The translations under genes were made by a program, and so were the position numbers. From contig NC_018397.1 in NCBI RefSeq assembly GCF_000208865.1, positions 3,472,001 to 3,536,000 on the forward strand: a stretch of DNA of 64,000 nt. Direction: 5' to 3'. Source of the DNA: Neospora caninum Liverpool. Lineage: Eukaryota > Apicomplexa > Conoidasida > Eucoccidiorida > Sarcocystidae. Of this stretch, positions 50,597-61,535 are shown piece by piece; the stretch's first letter is position 1, and each line of letters starts with the position of its first letter. The notes beneath the pieces are model-generated. The model saw only the letters and a list, made by a program, of their open reading frames with translations. It was not told the origin of the DNA and searched no databases.

Positions 50597-53500
50597 ATGG
50601 CTGAGAGAGACGTCACCAAGCGCAGCCAATATGAGGATGAACTGCTCCGTTCCATCAGCACGCCTCTCACCGCACGCGAGACTGCTTGTAACTAAGCAAA
50701 ATTTGGGGTTTATGTTCGAGACGATTTACTTTATTGAATCAAACGCATAGATGCGTCGACAAGTAATATATGCGTGGAACCCTTATCAACGGTGTATCTT
50801 ATATGCCAGCCCTCCAAGCTGGAGCGCGTGCACCAGGCTAGGAGCTCTTTCAAGTGCTAAAACAGAGGGGATTGGTTTAGCTTTATCTGATTATGTAAAG
50901 CCATGAGACTGTTTTCCACACGACGCAAGGCCATACAGCAACCTGAGGTCTACGCACGTAACGAGCGGCAAATTCGCGTGCCCAGACACGCATGAAAGCA
51001 CCGCTGTTGCATAGCGAGGTAGGATTTTTATAACTGGAACAAACAGCCAGACCGCCTTGTGGTGTCTGGAGTAACTTACGCGATGCCACGCGCTCAGCCC
51101 GAAATGTTCGCGCAGCGAGCAGAGACAACTTCTGGCAGGGCGACTTAAGTACTGCTCTACGAGGCCTTTCTGCATAAGGGAGGAGTGGACATATACAACG
51201 CTGATCGACAGGTTGTCGTCCAAAAATCAGACACGATCATTGTGGGCATGCATTGGTTCGATGTTGGTAGTGTTCCGACGCGTCCCTCTCGTGTGAACTG
51301 TGTTCTTCAGATTCCGGTTTCACTGCCGACAATATTTGTGAAGGCGGCCAGTCTGGTAAGACGGAGTCTTTCAAAAAGAGACAGATTCCGCGTCCTGTCA
51401 GACACTTCGTAACACGCACCTTCTCGCCGAGCCTCTCCTTGCTAGCCACACAGCATATCCAGAAGGAACACGAGCTTTTTCGCAAGCGAGACACGTCAAC
51501 TGATTTTGTGCGTCGCTCCCCGGGGACAGTCGTTTTTGGGTGGTTGTGGCCATCATTATTTGTCGCATATCGAATGTATTCCGGTGAGTTTTTCCCAATT
51601 CTGCCAGCTCAAACATGCAGCTGCTCCAGTTTCTGCTTTCCGTGTGAATCGCCTTGACGGGAGCCTCGTGAGCGTGTGCCGGACCCCGGAAGCGAACATC
51701 TTGCTTCGTTTGCATGTCCTACTCCTCTGACCGACAAAATGCCCTTTTTCTCGACTCCACACGCGTTCGTCTTTCTTCCGAGCATTTTCCTGTACTGTTG
51801 CCTTGGACATCATCCGTTTATCTCTCCCCAGTATGCTGTTGGCCAAGGTACGTCTCAGTTAGCACAAATACCAGATGGGACAGCCTCATAAACGTAGAAA
51901 GAACGACGCTTGACGATGCTCTTCATCGCGCATATAGCTCTGGATATCTCCACGTTTTTATTGCTTTGGTTCTGCTGAGTAAAGTATGACCTCTCCGGAG
52001 GACGCAAAAGACATCGCGTACGGATCTCTGCAGCGGGGCGCTGCAGTGCGAACCGACGACAGTATTCTCTTCTTAATCGAATTGGGCGACGCTTTCTAAC
52101 GCTTTGTTCCCTGCTCGATTTACGCCTATGATGTTTCAAAGAAAAACCGGAAATCCAACAAGAAGCGACATTTGGGAATTCCCTTTCGTACCCGCGTCTG
52201 TCTTCTTGTGTCGTCGGGCTTATGTTCTCTATTGCTACCTACAGGTACACCTAGATACAAATGTGGTTATATATACAAGTGTTCTGTAGTGGACACTGCG
52301 TTTGTAACCATCGGCTGCAAGAAAGATTTTCGTTTTGTTCGGGACTTCACGTGCTTTCCTTTAGAAATATCTTATTCAGAGCCTCCGGAAACCGCGACTG
52401 TTACCAGGACGACTACTGCACGACCACAGAAACCTCCGAAAACGCGAAGTGAGCGCGGGAATCCAAGATCTCGAAAAAACAACAATGAAGCGGAAAACAT
52501 GCAAAGGATGGAGTCTGGCTCTCTGTAGTTTGAAGGCTACGTGCATTTTAAGCACATCAGTTTTTCGATTGTGTACAGGCACGCTGGTGTGGTTACCCCC
52601 TGGTTTAGGGACAAACACCACACAAACAAAATTTAAAGACGGAATCCATATCGTATGCGGAACCTGCAAATGGCTATGCATCTCTCAAACATGTAGAAGG
52701 TTCATTTCTGTATAATAGCATATAAATTATCGCCGTTCACAGGATTAGACAGCGGGTCCGTTCGGTGGCAGTGGCATGCCTTCGATAGAAAATGGGCGTG
52801 AAGTCTCGCAGGCTATCCACCTGATAGCTTTCCTACTTCGACATCTTCCAAAGAATTTGTCCAAGTGGGGCCGCATTGGAAAAGACGTTTGGGTTTAGCT
52901 CACTAAACAGCTTCATCGAATGAAAAATGATACTTCGCGGTTTGGACCTGTAAATAGAATATGCGCGTTAGCATGGCTGTACATGGAAGTACTTGTTGGT
53001 GCATACCTTTTTACTATACGTATTCCATTTCATTCGTCGTCCATTACGTCTTGTTTGTCTTTCATTCTGCTTCTCATCTTTCCAGGCTCGCGACATCCGG
53101 TACCGCCTATCCCAGATGAGGACAGAATCGTCTTAAACCCTGTGCGCTTCGGTCATTTCCTTCACCCAGCAGGGGAGCCCGTATTTCTCGTAGAAGAGGG
53201 CTTTGGAGATTCTTCCTCTCCTACGTCTGCTTCTTCTTCGTCCGTTCCGACAGTTCTTCCGGTCCCCGACAGTTCTGCTACCTCTCCCCAAGACGCCAGC
53301 GCCTCTCCAAATGCCATCGACAGTTCGGAAGGCAACCAGCATCCGAATGGGTCTTCTGGAGAGGTAACCGGGAAAGCAAGGCTCTCGTCTGCCGAGCCTG
53401 TCATCGGAATGAAACACTTGCCTCGTCCTGCTGTGTCTGGTCATGTGATTTTTCCGCAAGAGGATGAACTCGGGAGTTCGATGAACACGGGAGAGGAGAG

Positions 53501-54017
53501 TCAACCTCGATCATCTCTGGCAGATTACAAAGAAACGCTGGACTCAGGGGACGCAACAGACCAGGCGAGAGGCGAACTAAGATCAAGCGACTACGGAGGC
53601 CTCGATGGGTTTTCACTCGCAGATGGGAACAGTGGTAGAGCAGGAGCCGAACAGGGAGCAGGCGCATCTTCTCTGCCGTCGCAGTCTACAGAGAGGGAAC
53701 GGGAACCGCCCGAAGTAGATAGAGACACAAGACGAGAACCAGACGACATCTTTATCGACGACCCTATTTTCGGAGACGAAAAAACGTACAACTTTGCAGG
53801 GGAACTCATAGCTGTCGGCAACACGAAGGTGGAGAAACTGACACAAGAACGTGACAAAGGGGACAAGCAAACAGGCAAAACAACGAGTGGCAGAGATGTG
53901 TTGGACCAAGACGACGAGACAGCAGGTCCACTAGCCCCCGCTCCGAACCTGGGATCTCCGCTGAAAGCACTCGACGGAATTATCACAGGGGGGTTCTTTC
54001 ATTTGTCTGCTACATAG
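50597..54017 (+). CDS. Predicted membrane protein of unknown function, seven exons
   Basis: I do not recognise the family. The model is ATG 50597, exons 50597-50687, 51311-51355, 51446-51583, 51783-51847, 52245-52278, 52365-52448 and 53086-54017; phases agree throughout and give about 462 residues. Acceptors at 51311 (TGTTCTTCAG), 52365 (TTTCCTTTAG) and 53086 (CATCTTTCCAG) are strong. The fifth exon is the weakest, with donor GTGTTC. The N-terminus is charged (MAERDVTKRSQYEDELLRS). Two hydrophobic segments follow, GTVVFGWLWPSLFVAYRMYS and an amphipathic TVALDIIRLSLPSMLLA. The last exon encodes about 310 residues: first a Pro-rich ordered stretch (PVPPIPDEDRIVLNPVRFGH), then an acidic Ser-rich tail with DDIFIDDPIFGDEKTYNF. 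Without splicing, only the last exon would be noticed. One or two membrane passes with a long acidic cytosolic tail is a reasonable reading; no function is claimed. Confidence 0.6.
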
Positions 54018-54308
54018 ATATGAACACCGAGAAAAGCAGCTGAGGGAAGGAATTAAACAGAGGCAAAGGCAATGTATCAGGTTGCAGAGCAAACGGTTCC
54101 CAGTGACCGGAAGAGAAGGCAACACAACGGAGGGGCGTACATGCAAACTTGCACAAGGAGAATTTGCAAAACAGGAATCCTCAGCCTTGTCTACGAGAAA
54201 TAGTCACCTGACATCTAGACTCCAAGCTGTCAGTCCCGTCGATCACGTCGTGTATGTATATATGGATAAGAAACCAATGCACACATTGATGTATACGCTC
54301 ATGCACGG

Positions 54309-54340
<32 letters not shown>

Positions 54341-55096
54341 AGAGAGAGAGATAGTATATCCATTGTGGTGTGTGTGTGTGTATATAGGTATATGCAGTCA
54401 GACGCTCGTAACACTCTAAGGCTGTCTGTAGTGTCCAGCGTCAGAGACCCGAGATTCCACATTTCTACGCGCACTGCCCGACCGTGAATCTTGTCATTAT
54501 CATATTGATAAGAGAAAGAATATTTTTTCACTCTAAGTGCGGCGGTGCGGAACACTTCACCAGAACAGTATAGCGGTATATGAATGCATGTATTTGCTCT
54601 GGTCAAAGTCTCTCTACTACACCGTTACATATGTAGACGCACACCAAACTTCTCTGAGTGATGCGCGTATTTCATTGTCGTTTGCTCAGCGGTATTCCCA
54701 TGGTAGCGTACAACCACGAATAGGAGACGCGTCTGGATACACAGAGTGGAGGCAAATGTCTTGGCTTGAAAATGTGCTTGACATGATCATAAACAACTAT
54801 TACCACTTTGGCGCACGATTTCTGTTTTCAAAAGAAAAATACAGAATTTTAGAGGGTTTTTTCTGTCTTAAGACTGATTCTACTTTACATAGATCCGAAT
54901 GCCTTTGCGGCATTATAGCCAGGTGTATACTGTCTTGCACAAAACTGAAACAGAACATCGTTGAATCTCGTGACCCTCGGTGAAGTCTCGAAAGCCCAAC
55001 CGTTATTTGTTGCAAAAAAGGCTGTGCGCTCGTGTGTTTTCAGCCTGTGCATACAAATTCCTGCTGTGTATCTGTTGGGGGGTCAGTTTCACCACG
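54018..55096. other. Spacer with (TA)n tract
   Basis: About 1.1 kb between two plus-strand genes. It contains the microsatellite at 54309-54338, followed by GA- and GT-rich simple sequence. The AT-rich second half resembles intron or 5' UTR sequence. No gene is supported. Confidence 0.45.
54309..54338. repeat. (TA)n microsatellite
   Basis: About 15 AT units followed by AGAGAGAGAG and, about 25 bp on, a short GT run (GTGTGTGTGTGT). Confidence 0.92.
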
Positions 55097-56062
55097 ATGA
55101 GTGCCCGTGTCTGCATGTATCTAAAGGTGTGTATGTTTGTGTTCCACTCTTCGTGATGGTTGCTTTCTTCCCCCTCAAACGGGAAAGGAAGTTGTTCAGG
55201 AGTTTCAGGGTATGAATCTGGTGGCCGCGTTGGATGGGTTGATTGAAGAAGGAGAACTCAGGAGAATAGCATGTTATTCCGTTCTCCATAACAAATGTGG
55301 AAATACGGTTCCAGGTGGCATTTCTGCATACATGTCCGTTTGTGTATATATCTACCTTACCTATCCATATATCTATCTATGTACCTGTGTGTGTCGGTGC
55401 AGATGCTGTCGTGTCTCTTCCCAGTGGCCACGGAACCAGTATTGGGAGCATGTCGCTGAAGGAGTTTTGACGGATTTCAGGAGTAGGAGTTTCTGCAGCT
55501 TTTCTGCCGCAAGGAAGATTTGACACCGTTGGGCGTTTTCAATTACCGTTCAAGGCTGCCATGGCGGCACGGATATCGGCACAAACAACAAACCGTCACT
55601 TGTGGTCCACTCATAGTTACAGGCGCTTTGTACGTCTGCATGTGTACTCCTGCTTTTGATTTTCGCCTCTTCATTCTCAATCGTACCCCAGGCGCTAGGT
55701 TCCTTTTTACTAGTCGGCAAGGGAACACCCCTTCAATAGAGCACCTCTGGCGTGCGAAGAACTGTTTCTAGTCTTGGTCAGCCTCGACGAAACAGGCAAC
55801 ACTCGCCGGAGCATCCCGTGTAGCGATACTCATAACAGAGCTCTGTATTTGGCTGTTTGCACAATGTTTTAATTCGCAGCAGGGTATTCGGTGCCTAACC
55901 GTGTTTGCGTCCTTAGTACGCAACATCGTCCAAAACCTCTAGCATTCTCTGTCCTCAGAGGAAGCAAAGGTGCTTGCCAGGCAAGGCGTTGACATCGCGT
56001 GGCTGCCCTACAACCCCATTCTCGGGCATGGGTTTCTCCGCGACGTCTTGCAAGAATCATAG
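55097..56062 (+). CDS. Small four-exon gene, unknown function
   Basis: ATG 55097 opens a 10-codon exon (MSARVCMYLK, to 55126, donor GTGTGT). It joins 55188-55314, then 55481-55629 (acceptor CGGATTTCAG, donor GTACGT) and 55961-56062 (acceptor after TGTCCTCAGAG). Phases 0, 1 and 0 agree, giving 135 residues. The sequence looks coding throughout: a helical N-terminus (EVVQEFQGMNLVAALDGLIE, then EGELRRIACYSVL), a middle with AAFLPQGRFDTVGRFQLPFK, and a C-terminus VLARQGVDIAWLPYNPILGH. The N-terminal helices faintly recall the start of the TFIIA small subunit (ALDxLI, VL spacing), but the rest does not fit, so no family is assigned. There is no clear membrane segment. The first exon and the direct 55629-55961 join are the least certain parts. 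Confidence 0.5.
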
Positions 56063-57479
56063 CACACCTCCTTGGCGCTACTGTTCTTATTCTCAGCGCC
56101 ATCCATGGAGTTGTTCGTATGTTTGAAGCGGTTTCCGTTTACTATCCGAACATAAGCATCACCCGAGCGATTCCTCCGAACGCCGCGATCCCCCGCGTCA
56201 AGGGGCAGGCACCGGGTACAGACACAACAGTGTTGCGCCTTTTACCGGAGAGATGTGTCGCTTTCCATTTAGGGCGATCAGTCACTCTTCACGTTCTGAC
56301 GTATATCGAGAGACTTATCCAGGTGGTTCTTCGCCAGCGACTAGCCTAGAGCATTAAGGCATGCGCAACGCAATAATGCCTTGTTGTGCTTCACACGAAC
56401 GGACTATTCGGCAGACCTTGGCAGATAAAGGCCACCAAAACCCAAGAAGAAAAAAAACAATGCCGTCCTGTCAGGCGTCCTTGGATCCGCCACAGTGGTC
56501 GAACTGCTGCGGAAAAGGCCTGTGCGTGGTTTCCGTGTTTGGTAAGAGTTCGCCCTACGCGCTTTCCCACGAGACCGGAGAGCTATCGCCTCTTTTTGAC
56601 CGTTGCCTTTTTCTCCCTCACTTGACAAGCTTTCCTCTATGCTGACGCTTCTTGCCATCCGCCCACATGACGCCTTCCTGTGCCTCACCGTTAGAAGCTT
56701 TTCTGCAGGAGCCTTCGTTGATGCTTTCTGTCGCGTGTGCCGCAGTCCGTGCCACGTGTAACGCGAGGGCCGCTATACACAGCCGCATGTGAGTAAGCCT
56801 GAAACAGTACTGGCCGTTCTTTCGTTTTATCCTCTTTTGGACTGAAACATTGCTGTGACGCGTGGGTTTCCTTGCTACACTTTCATTCTGCGGGTGCATG
56901 TTGCTTCCTGTGAGCGCACAAAATTCAACTCACGAACCAGAGGCGGCTAGGTCTTCCGATCGCGCAGGCGAGACTGTCGATATATTTGTTGTGCCGTCTG
57001 TTTCTTTGCGAGCGCTGCTTGGTTCTCCGTTTGGATAAAAAAACGTTTTAGCAAGAGAGACGACGTCAAAAATGTACCGTTTTGACGGCGTCACTGCTTG
57101 AGAGAAACTGCTGGTTTGCCGAGGTGCGAACAACCCCTTTTTGCCTCAATTGCTACTTCTGCTCTGCACGAGCTGGAGAGACCAGCGGTGATCAACAGCT
57201 GCAGAGGGCAGCGGCAATGTTATATAGATGTATTGAGAGATACATTTATAGTGGCGGGACTTTCTGTCCGCAAAGCTATATATATATATATATTTATATA
57301 TTCTGATTCCAATAAAACACATTTTTCTTTTTGGAGAAGCGTCACGTCTGGCTCTCTCATGGGATAGTGCATCTCGTCCTCGATCGCGATCTGTTTACCG
57401 GGGAATAGCTCCTTCCTGCTCTTCCCTCCTTCTAGTGTCGGATTCCTTTTCTACGACTACTGCTGTTTCGGATGGAACG
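56063..57479. other. Spacer upstream of GMC oxidoreductase gene
   Basis: About 1.4 kb with no supported gene. A 116-codon plus frame (to 56349) begins without ATG inside the preceding gene's last exon and is probably 3' UTR. A (TA)n tract lies at 57277-57300. A good acceptor (CTCCTTCTAG, ending 57435) hints at a 5' UTR intron or an upstream first exon of the next gene. Confidence 0.45.
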
Positions 57480-60400
57480 ATGAAGAAGCAAGAGCAAGAA
57501 ACCTCGGTCCCTCACACTGCGGATCACTCAGAATGCGAAGGAGGCAGTACAAAGCCAGGCACACTGCCTCCTTGCGAACGAGGAGAAAGCGAGGAAACGG
57601 GAGGAGAGACGAGAGAAAGACTGCGTGCGGAGGAAACGAAGGTATACATAGAGATGAGAGGAGATGCGACGTCCGGTGGCGAAACAGTGGAAGGTCACAG
57701 GAAGACGACGGGACTGGATAGACATGAAGCACATACGAGTACTGGAAGAAACGGCGAAGTGCCTGAAAAATGGCGTTACGCAGACTGTCAAAAGTCTGAT
57801 TCACCCCGTACCAATGCGGTGGTAGCCACAACACACAGACACTCTCCAACATTGGAAAGATATCCGAGTGACGGTAACATTTCGAGTGGCAGCAGTTTCT
57901 TTCCCGATTATGCACAAGTTTCCTCTCTTCACGATGGTGGAAAACCCGCGAAATCTTCTCTTACAGTAACAACAGCTCGACTACCGGAGGCACGGGCGTC
58001 ACCCGACATCTCCCCTCGCTTTCGTTCCACTGATTCTATTCAAAACAGTGAAAGCGGAAACCGAGGCGTTCCTTGTCCCTCACGCGACCAAGAGGGCCAA
58101 GACGATGGTCCTCAGACAAACAGGAGTGCCTCTATCTCCACAGAGGTGAACTGGACTTCTGACTGTTTGCCCGTGTTACTTGGACGGGAAAAGCCGAGCC
58201 TCGCAAGATGTTCCCGTTGTGACGGGCCTTCGCTTTCAGCACCTTCTTCTGTTGCGCTGTTCTCTCCATCTGGGACGAATGTAAAGACCCGCGAGGCGTG
58301 CGAACACCAACGAAGAGAAACTGGGACGAAGAGGCTTACAGCTCAACACACAAAAATCGTCACGCCTCCCTCTCCATCTGAGTCGGAATGCAACAAAAAG
58401 AAAAACACAGAGAATCAACGGACCAGTGGCCCTCTCAAAACCACTTTCCGAGATGACATATTTGATTGGACAAATATCATTTCACCGATGCATGTGCTTC
58501 TTGTTGCTTTTCTCGTTTGTTTCTGCCTTGTGTATCCCTGGATGATTCGGCACTCTCCGCAAATCGCTCAGACTACCGACACACTAGCCTTATACATATC
58601 TACGCCTTTCAAAACTATGTTCTCACTTCCTCATTACATTTTCACCTTTTATGTCACGCACTTCGATCCTTCTCCTCTTCGCTCTTTCAGTATAGCCTGC
58701 TTTGACCCCGACGACCTCCCCTGGCCACTGCGCGTGAATTCGTTCCCCCTTTTCCGGAAAATTTTCTCAATTCTGTTCGGATTTTTCTCCACAGTCCGGT
58801 ACGGACTAGCGTGGCCGGGACAGGTTCCGATTCCACAATGCGAATCCACCCTCCTTCCAAGCTACGATTTTGTCGTTATCGGAAGTGGGACAGCCGGCTC
58901 GGTTGTTGCAGGACGACTCTCTTCTTCGTTCGCGTCGCCCAGCCCCTCTTCGGCACCCTCTACTTCGCGGTCTTCACCGTCGGTTCTTCTCATCGAAGCT
59001 GGAAGTCTTCCGGACTTGCGCGTCTTCTCTCCTCATGTCATTCCACTGCAGACCCTCGAGAACCAGAGGTCCGACATTGACTGGAAATTCGTCACAGAGA
59101 AACAGGCACACGCATGCAAGGTAGGCATGCCACAGATATATATGTATATATATATATATATACATGAACTCTACCACTTTGATTTGGAACCGCCCAAGGC
59201 ATGGAAAACCGTACTACAGAACAGCAATAGTGGAACACTTCTGATGCTGTTTCCTGGTAAAAAGGTATCGATTTCATTCGACGCCCTACAATACGGGGGC
59301 TGAGGAAGTCATTTCTCCATACATCTATTTACATTTTCTCACATGCATTATTTATTCGTCTTTTCTGTTCCCTAAACAGTGCTTGACTCGTGTGCGCATA
59401 TGGCACGACATTCTTTGGTCTACGAACCTATCCGCCTTTCTACACATCTGCAGGTGTATAGTTGTATATCCGTCGATGCATCATGCACAGTTTGCCGTGT
59501 TCTCCATGGGAGTGTCCAGCTAAGTCGTTTGTTTCCCTCTTTGTGGGGGCTACAGGCGTTTCTCAGAGGCTCGTGTCTCCCTTTGATTTCTTCAGGGTCT
59601 GAACCGGAATGTATCTTTCTGGCCTCGTGGAAAGATCGGAGGTGGATCGAGTGTCTTGAATTACATGCTTTATGTCCGTGGTCACCGAGACGATTACAAC
59701 TCCTGGGCTGCGTGCGTTGGCGATTCGACGTGGAGTTACGAAAAAGTGCTTCCCTACTTCAAACGACTCGAGCGCGTCACTTTTCCTCTCGACGAGAAGA
59801 ACCAAAGATACAGGTACTTCTGCTTTTGCTTTCCGTTTACCGAGATCGTCGAGCAACAAAGCTGTACATGATTTCTATAGGTCTCCATAACATGTCTACC
59901 GATCCAAAACACCGCTCCACTGAGGCGCGGATTTCTCCCTGCCAGAGAGTCGCGACGTCGCTAACGTGTGCCGCAAAGATTTCTGTAGACGTGCTCCTTT
60001 CGTAGTCCGTTTTTGCCTCCTGCGATGTCTTCCAACTTGGATCCCCTTTGCGGCAAAGGGCGCTTCTTCCCTGCTCTGGAGGCGTGGCAGCTTCTTTTGC
60101 AGAGTGTGTGTTTCGGTTGTTTCTGCGTTCCCTACCGCGTTGCCGTCCGTCACAAATGCCCCGGACACTTTCTCCCGTCACGGGAGGCCACTTGTCTCCT
60201 CGGTCTGGGCAGAGCGGCTGTTGTTCCAGTACCACTTTCAGCCTTTGTTCAAGAGCGCAACTTCCTTTTTGTCAAAAACCCTCTCCACACATGCTTGGGC
60301 TTGTTCAGAGGGACTTCAGGACCAATTCCAGTTTCGTTCAAACAGCCGCCACTGGACCCTGCAGTGGCTGCATTCCTGGCTTCAGGCGCAGGCCTCGGGT

Positions 60401-61442
60401 TTCCGCCGCAGCGCGATTACAACGCCGGCGAGCTCGAGGGCGTTTCCCCTTTCCAGTACAACACGGAGTTCGGGAGGCGCGTGACGTCGTTTCAGAGCTA
60501 TTTGTACACTGGCGAGTACGAGAAAAAGAGTCGCCTGCACGCACTGTTCAATGTCCGTGCAACAAAAATCCTCTTCGACGAAAAGAAACGCGTCGTTGGC
60601 GTCAACGTGGTTAAGGAATCCCAGTGCGCGGCGGACACTTGGGGAAAGTGCGATGTGAGAACGGTGAGCGGAGACAAGGTGCCGAAAAGGACGGGAAATC
60701 TCAAACAATGCGGTAGCGGGGAAACGAAGTCCCCAGCGGGCACATGTTTGTGCGAGACGTGAGTCCGCGCTCACTCGAAAGCCCGGAAGACGAACGCCGC
60801 ACATAAAAACTGGGAGCAGATAGACGCGAACTGCATCGAAGGGCGATATGGCGGGCGGAGCGTTTCGGGGGAACATCGAAGGAGGCAAGGAACAGAAGCA
60901 CAAGAAGTCACACAAGGCAGAGACGGGAAAAGGCAATCGCTACATGCCTTTGTGTAGATCTTTGCGTAAACGGGCGGGATCAACAAACGCGTTTCGAGGA
61001 GCGAAAACGTTCAACCCTCCGTTCGATTTGGGTTTGGCTTCGCAGATTGGAGTAAACGAAGAGGTGATTCTTGCTGGCGGAGCAGTGCAGACGCCGCAGC
61101 TTCTCGAATTGTCAGGTTCGCTTCATTTTGGGGGTGCCCGGTTGCCGGAGAAGTCATCTGTGTGTTTGCTTTCGTGTCCCTCAGTCCTCTCGCCTGTCCA
61201 GCGATGGTGAGCGACCGCATGCGTCGCCGGTTCGCCATCTCGTGCTTTCTTCTGAGCCTGCACCAAATACATGTATATGCAGTTAGACGCAAATTATTGA
61301 ACAGACACGAATGCGCACATGTGCATCTCCGGGTAGAGATCTACATGTGTAATCCATCTGCAGTCGAAAGCATACCTTTTTAAAGGTCTACTAATCTTAC
61401 GCTAATGCTCATCCCTGTGTATATTCCCCTGTACGCTTATAC

Positions 61443-61473
<31 letters not shown>

Positions 61474-61499
61474 TGTATGTATGTATGTATGTATGTATG

Positions 61500-61535
<36 letters not shown>

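Noticed and set aside
52920..53085. ATG at 52920 as the start of a single-exon protein
   Set aside because: The region before 53086 reads like an intron 3' end (pyrimidine-rich, ending CATCTTTCCAG), and upstream exons match in phase.
55188..55314. Similarity of the second exon of the small 55-kb gene to the TFIIA small subunit
   Set aside because: Only about seven spaced identities in the helical start; the downstream exons lack the family's conserved CDxVWTF region.
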